From Clostridiales bacterium (GTDB taxonomy: Bacteria; Bacillota; Clostridia; Christensenellales; CAG-138): 9,062 nucleotides of DNA. The stretch lies in assembly GCA_031270585.1 (NCBI GenBank), contig JAISXK010000034.1, positions 1 to 9,062 of the forward strand. The letters are read 5' to 3'. Below, piece after piece: positions 1-5,145 of the stretch. Made by a program: the position numbers and the translations under genes. The notes below the pieces were generated by a model. It made no database searches and was not told the DNA's origin. It worked only from the letters and a program-made list of their open reading frames with translations. Within the stretch, counting starts at the first letter, position 1. Every line of letters starts with the position of its first letter.

Positions 1-993
1 GGCCGGACATTGATGGAGGGATCGGCTGCAATCAAGCAGGGGCTGGATACGCTTGACCAGATGCTAAGCGGCAGCGGGGGCATGGGCGATATTTCGCAGT
101 TGGCGGATAGCTCCAAGGCGATAAAATCGGGCATTTCCGGCATAGCGGGGGGCATCGGCATGGTCGCCGACGAGCTTGGTGCGGCTGACATGACGTCGCT
201 CGCGCAAAGCAACGCCGATATGATTGTTTTGATTGGAGATATATCCGCTTATACACCAGCAGAGGCGCAGGTTTTGCAGCCGGTGGTGGACCTTTTAAGT
301 CAAAACGTCGGCGCGCTTAATCATGCGGCCGCCGCTTACGGTGTGCTGACAGTTGGCGATCTGGCTGCCGCCAGCGCCGCACTGGATGCGCAATATGGCC
401 AATTCGACAGCGGCATACAGTCGCTCGCGGCGAGCCTTAGCGGCATGGCCCCGCTGCAGGCGGGCATACACGATCTTGCGGCAAACTATGCGGATTTTCA
501 TAAGGGGCTCATAAAATACGCAGGCGGCGTGGACGAGTTGCGCAAGGGTTACGGCGAGCTGCACAGCGGATTGGCGGCGGTATATGTGGGCGCGATAGAA
601 CTATTGGGCGGGATCGTCCAAACGAAAGACGGCAGTTATGAAATTGCCGACGGCGTAAACGAGTTTAAAGACGGCGTCGCGTCCTTTGAAGAAGGGTTGC
701 GCCGGCTTTATGAGGGTACGACGGAATATTCCGACGGCACCAATACGTTTTATGAAGAAACCGCCGATATGGATAGCGAAATACAAACGCGGCTGGACGA
801 TATGCTTGCATCCCTGACGGGCGGGGACGTACCGCTTGTATCCTTCGCCTCAAAAAAAAATACCGATATACGCGCGGTGCAGTTCGTTATGGCGACAGAG
901 GTCATCAAGCTGCAGGAAAAGGAGTTGGTGCCTGTTGACGACGCGGAGGATGAGGACACGTTTATTACCCGGCTTAAGAATCTGTTTCAATAA
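1..993 (+). CDS. C-terminal part of a glycine-heptad-repeat protein (possibly YhgE/Pip-like or MMPL-associated), 5' end outside window
   Basis: The reading frame is open from base 1 to a TAA at 991-993, so the gene very likely begins upstream. The TTG at 10 and ATG at 13 are probably internal codons, and neither has a ribosome binding site in view. The visible 330 residues are Ala/Gly-rich, with no obvious membrane segment or signal peptide. From about base 505 to 738 there are twelve glycines at exact seven-residue spacing, each followed four residues later mostly by Leu, Ile, Val, Phe or Tyr. This is the X-X-X-Leu-X-X-Gly heptad pattern known from extracytoplasmic regions of YhgE/Pip-type and some MMPL-family membrane proteins of Gram-positives. 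Weaker heptads precede it from about base 442. The tail has a segment reading SFASKKNTDIRAVQFVM, which from memory resembles C-termini of clostridial MMPL/heptad proteins, and then an acidic end. The family assignment is inference; the repeat is directly visible. The gene converges on the lipoprotein gene, leaving 19 bases between stops. Confidence 0.6.
   Translation, partial: GRTLMEGSAAIKQGLDTLDQMLSGSGGMGDISQLADSSKAIKSGISGIAGGIGMVADELGAADMTSLAQSNADMIVLIGDISAYTPAEAQVLQPVVDLLSQNVGALNHAAAAYGVLTVGDLAAASAALDAQYGQFDSGIQSLAASLSGMAPLQAGIHDLAANYADFHKGLIKYAGGVDELRKGYGELHSGLAAVYVGAIELLGGIVQTKDGSYEIADGVNEFKDGVASFEEGLRRLYEGTTEYSDGTNTFYEETADMDSEIQTRLDDMLASLTGGDVPLVSFASKKNTDIRAVQFVMATEVIKLQEKELVPVDDAEDEDTFITRLKNLFQ
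505..738 (+). repeat. Twelve phased glycine heptads within the coding sequence
   Basis: Glycine codons recur every 21 bases from 505 to 736 without a break (twelve in a row), usually with a hydrophobic or aromatic residue four positions later. Examples of units are ELRKGYGELHSG and VNEFKDGVASFEEG. The nucleotide sequence of the units has diverged, so this is an old protein repeat kept by selection and not a recent DNA tandem array. Such heptads are expected to form a long helical rod. Confidence 0.8.
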
Positions 994-1020
994 ACTGTTT
1001 CAATAGGCTGTTTCAATAAG
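982..1020. repeat. Three-copy 13-bp tandem repeat spanning two convergent stop codons
   Basis: Three units begin at 982, 995 and 1008. Each starts with the same 11 bases, ctgtttcaata, followed by two variable bases (aa, gg, ag). The first unit encodes the last residues (Leu-Phe-Gln) and TAA stop of the plus-strand gene. The third unit, read on the minus strand, supplies the TGA stop (1013-1015) of the lipoprotein gene. A six-base inverted repeat (ggcttaa side at 971-976, taagcc at 1017-1022) encloses the array. There is no convincing bidirectional terminator with U-tracts. Confidence 0.85.
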
Positions 1021-2677
1021 CCATCCGCATGGGCGCGGGTGTAATCAGCGGTTTATTCTCCGCCGGGGTGGGCGCGGGCGTCGCGGTAGGCGAGGGCGCG
1101 GGGGTGGGCGGGGCCACCGTAATGAGCGGCTGCGGCATCCGCCAGGTTTCCACAAGCGCGGTATCCGTGTTTTCCTTTAATTTGGAGAGCAGCATAAAAC
1201 CCCACGCGCTGTCGCTGCGGCGAACGAGCAGCCGCATATAATCCATCAGCATGGCGCCGTTTGAGGCGCTAAAATCCGCGCAGACCACCACGTAATAGAT
1301 GTCGTTTTGCATATAGGCGTAATCCGTAACGATCATATTGGGCAGGGTGTAATTTCTTTTGGCGACGCTGAAGAGCCCGTCGTTATAGATTACCGCGCCG
1401 TCGGCTGCCGTATAACTCTGCCGGCTACCGGCGATACCCATGCCAAAAAGCGCGTTTGTGATTTCGTTGAGACGCACATCCGTCAATATGGAGCCATAGT
1501 CGTTGTAGATATCCGCGCTGTATTTTTCGGGCGGGTCGCCGCCGAAGCGGAACATGATCGATAGCGCGCCAAGCATGCCGTCTCGCGTGGGCGGGTCTAT
1601 AAAATAGCGGTCTACGCCCATGGCCAGCAGCGCGATTTCGGATATCTGGCGCTGCTCCGCTTCCGTTAGCGGCTGCTCTTTTTTAAATTCGGATTTGACG
1701 AGCATGTGCCATATGTATTCCTCCATAACCGCCTTGCGCTCCCATTCTTCGCTTACATGGTTTGCCGCAACCATGTTGGCGGGCTTTGCCCAATCCGCCT
1801 CAAGCAGGGTGGCGTCGCCCTCCTTCAGCTTCGATATGACGCGAAACCCCCAAGGCGTATTGGCGCGCCTGACGAGCAGCAACAGGTATTCGTGCGTATT
1901 TTGCGCGTCGCCATCCTGCTTGGGGGTAAGCGAACTTACGCATGCGAGGTAAAACGTGTCATTACCAAGGTACGCATAGTTGTAAACGGCGGCCGCCCCC
2001 TCATAGGAGTAATCCGCAGGCAGGTAATAGGTGCCCGCCTGGCATACCACCTGGTCTTCTATAATCAGGTTTTCATTGGCGCCCGGTATATTTACGCCAA
2101 ACATATCGTAGGTCATACGGTTTGCCAGTTGTGAGGATACAAGGGAGGTATGGGTTGCGGAATCAAAGCTATCCGCAGGGTAATATAAAAACGCGTCGTT
2201 ACCGTATATAAAATAATTCTGAAGCGGCTTGATCAGGGCCGTTTTTGCAAGGGAATCCGTAAAAAAGAAACAATCCATGCCCAATGTAAGCGTAGCCAGG
2301 TCGTCAAGCAGTATGGTTTCCGCAAGGGTAAGCTCCTGTGTTTCGGCATCGCCTTCCATCATAAACCGCCACCAGTACCGGTAAAGCTTTTGGGTATCCG
2401 CATAACTAAACGCAAACCTGGTGACGGCGGTATGAAGGGTTTGCAGGGCGTGCGTGCGGTCGCCCGCGTCAAAATAATCCTGCGCCAGTTTGATATATGC
2501 GTCTGCGCGGTAAATATCGCCATCCTCAGGCGATATGCCGGGCACGGGCGTGGACGCGCCGCGCCCTGGCGTAACCGGCCCCGCCGTTGCGGCGGGGGGC
2601 TGCGATTGCCCGGCGCAGCCTGCGGCCGCTATAAGGATCATGATGATAAAAGCTGAAAAAAGCCTTTTGATACGCAT
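1013..2677 (-). CDS. Predicted secreted lipoprotein with duplicated domain and Pro/Thr-rich tail
   Basis: This 554-residue protein starts at an ATG (2675-2677) preceded on its strand by an AAGAAGGAAGG ribosome binding site. Residues 1-20 are a basic then hydrophobic signal peptide ending in a lipobox-like AAAGC, so Cys21 is the probable lipidated residue after signal peptidase II cleavage; the protein would be anchored on the outer face of the membrane. Residues 22-50 are a Pro/Thr/Ala/Gly linker. Residues 55-90 look like one TPR-type helical hairpin (IKLAQDYFDAGDRTHALQTL). Two divergent copies of one domain follow, at about 102-299 and 320-515, at an offset of about 216-221 residues. Each ends in a matching block: LVRRANTPWGFRVISKLKE and LVRRSDSAWGFMLLSKLKE. 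The last 30 residues are again Pro/Thr-rich. I do not recognise a named family or catalytic motif, and the function is unknown; a role in surface binding is only a guess. It is transcribed away from the ribosomal operon. Confidence 0.8.
   Translation of the reverse strand: MRIKRLFSAFIIMILIAAAGCAGQSQPPAATAGPVTPGRGASTPVPGISPEDGDIYRADAYIKLAQDYFDAGDRTHALQTLHTAVTRFAFSYADTQKLYRYWWRFMMEGDAETQELTLAETILLDDLATLTLGMDCFFFTDSLAKTALIKPLQNYFIYGNDAFLYYPADSFDSATHTSLVSSQLANRMTYDMFGVNIPGANENLIIEDQVVCQAGTYYLPADYSYEGAAAVYNYAYLGNDTFYLACVSSLTPKQDGDAQNTHEYLLLLVRRANTPWGFRVISKLKEGDATLLEADWAKPANMVAANHVSEEWERKAVMEEYIWHMLVKSEFKKEQPLTEAEQRQISEIALLAMGVDRYFIDPPTRDGMLGALSIMFRFGGDPPEKYSADIYNDYGSILTDVRLNEITNALFGMGIAGSRQSYTAADGAVIYNDGLFSVAKRNYTLPNMIVTDYAYMQNDIYYVVVCADFSASNGAMLMDYMRLLVRRSDSAWGFMLLSKLKENTDTALVETWRMPQPLITVAPPTPAPSPTATPAPTPAENKPLITPAPMRMAY
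1133..1720 (-). repeat. Second copy of internal lipoprotein domain (residues ~320-515)
   Basis: Matches the first copy in block order and spacing, with offsets of 216-221 residues at five separate landmarks. The DNA of the two copies is not obviously similar, pointing to an ancient duplication. It is followed directly by the Pro/Thr-rich C-terminal tail. Confidence 0.65.
1781..2374 (-). repeat. First copy of internal lipoprotein domain (residues ~102-299)
   Basis: Aligns by eye with the second copy at 1133-1720. Shared blocks in order are an aromatic start (YWW / YIW), a Leu-rich helix with GMD / GVD followed by aromatics, a Phe-Gly pair before a turn (MFGVNIPG / LFGMGIAG), a YAY-x3-D strand, and the terminal VRR...WGF...SKLKE block. 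Boundaries are approximate. Confidence 0.65.
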
Positions 2678-2736
2678 AACATACGCCTTCCTTCTTTGGC
2701 GCGCACACCTTTTTTACGACGCGGCTGGATGTATAA

Positions 2737-2765
2737 AAGATATATCACCGCCCCGTTCTTTTCAA
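2737..2765 (-). promoter_or_regulatory. Candidate sigma-A-type promoter for the lipoprotein gene
   Basis: On the minus strand, TTGAAA (2765-2760) lies 17 bases upstream of TATCTT (2742-2737). The alternative -10 hexamer TATATC, preceded by TG-A in extended -10 position, overlaps this region. Transcription would start near 2730, leaving an untranslated leader of about 50 bases. The local DNA is distinctly AT-rich relative to its surroundings. This is a motif match only. Confidence 0.4.
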
Positions 2766-2872
2766 GTGCTTTAGCGCGCGGGTTTTATATTTAGCCGATA
2801 AAATTATTTTGTCCTTCCCTGACATCCCCACCCGATCCCGCTTAACTTTTTTTGATCTTCCCGAAAAAAACC

Positions 2873-2901
2873 TTGCAATCGGTAAAGCGTTCATGTATCA
2901 T
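2873..2901 (+). promoter_or_regulatory. Candidate promoter for the S10 operon
   Basis: TTGCAA (2873-2878) and TATCAT (2896-2901) are separated by exactly 17 bases, matching the sigma-A consensus at four and five of six positions. Initiation near 2908 would give a leader of about 245 bases before rpsJ. I see no better -35/-10 pair between the two genes on this strand. Other promoters, including read-through from beyond the window, are not possible to exclude, although the preceding gene runs the opposite way. Confidence 0.4.
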
Positions 2902-2919
2902 AAATGCGTTGCGCGTTAT

Positions 2920-3084
2920 GCGGGCGTTTTTGTCCGCGCGCATGGGGTGAAGCGGGAGGTTGCCGGCAAGCCATCCGGGTAGTTTCCGCAGATCGAAGCG
3001 TATTCCGAACGGGCGCAAAGCAGTCGCGCCGTGCAGTCCCTGGGGGAAAGCACCCACGACCGGGCCGAAAAGAAGACGGCCCGG
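2920..3084 (+). promoter_or_regulatory. Structured 5' leader of the S10 operon (three hairpins)
   Basis: Three stem-loops are visible. The first is 2920-2937: six pairs (GCGGGC with GTCCGC, one G-U) and a T-rich loop. The second is 3031-3053: GTGC/GCAC, a symmetric two-by-two internal loop, TCCC/GGGA and a three-base loop. The third is 3060-3084: a perfect eight-pair GC stem (CCGGGCCG with CGGCCCGG) around a nine-base all-purine loop, AAAAGAAGA. None is followed by a U-tract, so they are not ordinary terminators. In gamma-proteobacteria L4 binds the S10 leader to repress the operon; whether this unrelated-looking leader does anything similar is inference. Confidence 0.5.
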
Positions 3085-3152
3085 CGGGAATTAGAAAAGG
3101 AAACACACGGTGCAGTGTATGCCCAAAAGTGCAAAGGAGGAACATAAATAAT

Positions 3153-3461
3153 ATGGCAGGCCAAAAAATCCGTATCAAGCTGAAAGCCTATGAGCACAAC
3201 CTCATCGACCAAAGCGCGGAAAAGATCGTAGAAACCGCGAAGCGCACGGGCGCGCGCATTAGCGGGCCCATCCCGTTGCCCACAGAAAAAGAAATTGTTA
3301 CCATACTGCGCTCGCCGCACAAACATAAAGATTCGCGCGAGCAGTTCGAGATGCGCACCCATAAGCGCCTCATCGATATTTTGCAGCCGTCCGCCAAGAC
3401 GGTTGACGCGCTGATGAAGCTTGATCTGCCTGCGGGCGTGGATATCGAAATCAAGCTGTAG
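3153..3461 (+). CDS. rpsJ: 30S ribosomal protein S10 (uS10)
   Basis: S10 sits in the head of the small subunit and, as NusE, also takes part in transcription antitermination with NusB. The 102-residue product is full length for the family and has the family's hallmarks: N-terminal KIRIKLKAY, central SGPIPLPT, the HKHKDSREQFEMRTHKR block and the C-terminal DLPAGVDIEIKL. The ATG at 3153 is chosen because it gives the canonical MAGQKIRIKL start and follows AAAGGAGG (3133-3140), with a somewhat long 12-base spacing. The frame stays open for 83 codons upstream, but that stretch has no S10-like sequence. It ends in TAG exactly at the family's usual C-terminus, so TAG acts as a stop codon here. It is the first gene of the operon. 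Confidence 0.97.
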   Translation: MAGQKIRIKLKAYEHNLIDQSAEKIVETAKRTGARISGPIPLPTEKEIVTILRSPHKHKDSREQFEMRTHKRLIDILQPSAKTVDALMKLDLPAGVDIEIKL

Positions 3462-3484
3462 CCGCGGCGCCGGCATCCCCTATA

Positions 3485-3536
3485 GTACCTATGTTATTGC
3501 GATAGGTTACGAAGCCGATACGTGACCGGTATCGGC
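3485..3536 (+). promoter_or_regulatory. Two adjacent hairpins in the rpsJ-rplC intergenic region
   Basis: Hairpin one (3485-3510) pairs GTACCTAT with ATAGG-T-TAC, eight pairs with one bulged T and a nine-base loop. Hairpin two (3514-3536) is a perfect eight-pair stem, GCCGATAC with GTATCGGC, and a seven-base loop. Neither is followed by a run of T. They fill most of a 105-base gap, whereas the other gaps in this operon are about 0-20 bases once rplW is read to its expected end. They may be an RNA processing site, an attenuator-like element or an r-protein binding site. Confidence 0.55.
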
Positions 3537-3566
3537 CACCGAAAACACTTTGGAGGTGTATACAGA

Positions 3567-4196
3567 ATGAAAAAGGCCATTGTAGGCAAAAAGGTCGGCA
3601 TGACGCAGCTGTTTCTCAGCGACGGTACCATGATCCCGGTAACCGTGGTGGAAGCGGGTCCATGCCCCGTTATACAGAAAAAAACCAAAGAGCACGACGG
3701 TTATAGCGCCATACAGGTTGGCTTTAGCCAAATGCGCGAGAGCCTATGCAACAAGCCCGCGCTTGGCCACTTCAACAAGGCGGGCGTATCCTCCGTGCGC
3801 TATGTGCGCGAACTGAAGCTTGACGACGCCGAAACATACGAAATCGGCGCGATCATCACGGCGGATATGTTCGAAACGGGCGACCATGTGGATGTCAGCG
3901 GGCGATCCAAGGGCAAAGGCTTTGCCGGCGTTATCAAACGCCACAACCAGTCGCGCGGGCGCAAAACCCACGGCTCGCATTCCTACCGCGCCGCAGGTTC
4001 CATGAGCGCCTGCTCCGATCCTTCACGCGTGTTCAAATCAAAAAAACTGCCGGGCCATATGGGCGCTGAAATCGTCACCGTGCAAAACCTTGAGGTGGTG
4101 CGCGTTGACAGCGCGCGCAATCTGCTTATGGTCAAGGGAGCCATCCCCGGCTCCAAGGGCGGTATGGTGATTGTGAAAAGCAGTGTGAAGGGTTAA
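3567..4196 (+). CDS. rplC: 50S ribosomal protein L3 (uL3)
   Basis: L3 is an early-assembly large-subunit protein whose internal loop reaches toward the peptidyl transferase centre. The 209-residue product is of normal length and begins with KKAIVGKKVGMTQLF. It carries the GRSKGKGFAGVIKRH signature at about residues 112-126, then the extended loop with SYRAAGSMSACSDPSR and LPGHMG (about 139-166), and ends with the usual VKGAIPGSKGG region. The ATG at 3567 follows a TTTGGAGGTG site at about 3550-3559 and matches the family start; an in-frame ATG at 3522 lies inside the second upstream hairpin and would add a non-homologous extension. It is separated from rpsJ by an unusually long structured gap and from rplD by 18 bases. 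Confidence 0.97.
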   Translation: MKKAIVGKKVGMTQLFLSDGTMIPVTVVEAGPCPVIQKKTKEHDGYSAIQVGFSQMRESLCNKPALGHFNKAGVSSVRYVRELKLDDAETYEIGAIITADMFETGDHVDVSGRSKGKGFAGVIKRHNQSRGRKTHGSHSYRAAGSMSACSDPSRVFKSKKLPGHMGAEIVTVQNLEVVRVDSARNLLMVKGAIPGSKGGMVIVKSSVKG

Positions 4197-4214
4197 GGAG
4201 AGGAGGAAGCCAAC

Positions 4215-4835
4215 ATGCCTAAGGTTGCAGTATTTAACATCAGCGGCGCCAAGGTCGGCGAGGTAAGCCTCTCCGAAGAAATATTCGCGGCGCCTGTCAA
4301 TATTCCAGTCATGCACGAAGTGGTAAAAGCGTACCTTGCGAACCAACGCCAGGGAACGCAAAGCGCGCTGACCCGCGCAGAAGTGCGCGGCGGCGGCATA
4401 AAGCCCTGGCGTCAAAAGGGTACGGGCCGCGCCCGCCAGGGCAGCACGCGCTCGCCCCAGTGGCGGCACGGCGGCGTGGTGTTCGCGCCCAAGCCGCGCG
4501 ATTACCGGTTGCATGTAAACAAAAAGGTAAGGCGCATCGCCATGAGGTCGGCGCTTTCCAGCAAGGCGCGCGACGGTGAGATCATACTTTTCAACGCGCT
4601 TGACATACCCGAAGCCAAAACCAAAGAGATGGTAAAGACGCTGCATGCCGTTAACGCGGAAAAGGCGCTCATCGTATTGGCAAATACGGATGAAAAGGTG
4701 CGGCGCGCCGCCGGCAACATTCCCAACGTGAAAACAACGCTCGTAAACACGCTGAACGTTTATGAAATACTCAAGTACGACAAACTCATCCTCACCGAGG
4801 ATGCGCTCAAAAAGGTAGAGGAGGTGTATAACTGA
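4215..4835 (+). CDS. rplD: 50S ribosomal protein L4 (uL4)
   Basis: L4 has a globular domain on the subunit surface and a long loop lining the exit tunnel. In gamma-proteobacteria it also autoregulates the S10 operon. The 206-residue product shows the family pattern: an N-terminal strand with VAVFNISG, then the extended basic loop at about residues 45-97 containing RGGGIKPWRQKGTGRARQG and WRHGGVVFAPKPRDY. A C-terminal Rossmann-like half follows, ending in NVYEILKYDKLILTEDAL. The ATG at 4215 is preceded by AGGAGAGGAGG at 4196-4206. The TGA stop overlaps the rplW ATG by one base (TGATG at 4833-4837), a typical coupling arrangement. The sequence is intact. Confidence 0.97.
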   Translation: MPKVAVFNISGAKVGEVSLSEEIFAAPVNIPVMHEVVKAYLANQRQGTQSALTRAEVRGGGIKPWRQKGTGRARQGSTRSPQWRHGGVVFAPKPRDYRLHVNKKVRRIAMRSALSSKARDGEIILFNALDIPEAKTKEMVKTLHAVNAEKALIVLANTDEKVRRAAGNIPNVKTTLVNTLNVYEILKYDKLILTEDALKKVEEVYN

Positions 4836-5083
4836 TGAAAGAGGCCCGTGATATCATCAAGAAACCCGTGCTCACAGAAAAGAGTTACGATTACATCCCC
4901 GCCAAGACCTATACGTTTATTGTAGACAAACGCGCCAATAAAACGGCTATCAGACAGGCTGTGGAGCAGGCTTTCCCGGATGTGAAGGTCGAGGCCGTAC
5001 ATACGGTAAACCGTTTGGGAAAAATGAAGCGCCAGGGCCGTTACGAGGGCCGCAGGGCTTCCACAAAAAAAGCTTATGTCTAG
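4835..5083 (+). CDS. rplW: 50S ribosomal protein L23 (uL23), cut short by an in-frame TAG
   Basis: L23 surrounds the exit of the peptide tunnel and is the docking point for trigger factor and SRP. Residues 1-82 are clearly L23: ARDIIKKPVLTEKSYD at the start (Glu15 aligns with the trigger-factor-contact Glu of E. coli), YTFIVDKRANKTAI, and the KMKRQGRYEGRR loop. TAG occurs at 5081-5083 right after KKAYV, while the family usually continues about 15 more residues to a total near 95. The next 17 codons in the same frame are the missing L23 tail. The position is Lys in Bacillus subtilis L23 as I remember it, and AAG or CAG would become TAG by one base change. As written the product would lack its last beta-strand. 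The alternatives are sequencing or assembly error, real nonsense mutation, or suppression/recoding. The start codon overlaps the rplD stop, with GAGGAGG at 4818-4824. Confidence 0.9.
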   Translation: MKEARDIIKKPVLTEKSYDYIPAKTYTFIVDKRANKTAIRQAVEQAFPDVKVEAVHTVNRLGKMKRQGRYEGRRASTKKAYV

Positions 5084-5134
5084 CTGAAGAAGGATTCCAA
5101 AGGCATTGAATTCTTCGACAGCATGTCGCAGTAA
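5084..5134 (+). other. rplW: In-frame continuation of L23 after the TAG (orphaned C-terminal tail)
   Basis: These 16 codons plus TAA (5132-5134) read LKKDSKGIEFFDSMSQ. This is the expected final strand of L23; compare the B. subtilis ending, remembered as KLTADSKEIEIFEA. With the TAG read as an amino acid, the whole protein would be 99 residues, within the family range. The TAA overlaps the start of the rplB ribosome binding site (AAGGAGG, 5133-5139). That gives the tight spacing seen elsewhere in the operon, so this TAA is most likely the native stop. Confidence 0.85.
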
Positions 5135-5145
5135 GGAGGCGCACA

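Larger units (their letters stand above)
2678..3152. other. 475-base divergent intergenic region
   Basis: This region separates the lipoprotein gene from rpsJ. Its left part (about 2700-2850) is AT-rich and holds the minus-strand candidate promoter; the plus-strand promoter and structured S10 leader occupy 2873 onwards. Open frames on either strand lack ribosome binding sites and family resemblance. I see no tRNA, no known riboswitch and no clear intrinsic terminator. Confidence 0.6.

Noticed and set aside
971..1022. Bidirectional terminator between the convergent genes
   Set aside because: The inverted repeat ggctta/taagcc has a 40-base loop, and the shorter GGCT/AGCC alternative has only four pairs and no U-tract.
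1029..2134. Plus-strand open frames inside the lipoprotein gene
   Set aside because: They lie antisense to a gene with signal peptide, lipobox, ribosome binding site and internal protein repeat; no independent support.
3060..3084. Intrinsic terminator or attenuator in the S10 leader
   Set aside because: The stem is excellent but the following bases (cgggaattag) contain no U-run, so a factor-independent terminator is not supported.
2904..3152. Upstream in-frame extension of rpsJ (83 codons)
   Set aside because: It has no S10 homology, is rich in Arg/Cys/Pro as random GC-rich frames are, and crosses the structured leader; the internal ATG has the proper ribosome binding site.
2916..3476. Minus-strand frame of 186 codons opposite the leader and rpsJ
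   Set aside because: It overlaps the certain S10 gene and has no recognisable protein features.
3514..3536. Intrinsic terminator after rpsJ
   Set aside because: The perfect stem is followed by ccaccgaaaac, not by a T-tract, and the operon clearly continues.
4038..4646. Minus-strand open frame (202 codons) opposite rplC and rplD
   Set aside because: It is a shadow of two highly conserved genes; its composition is low-information and no start signal is visible.
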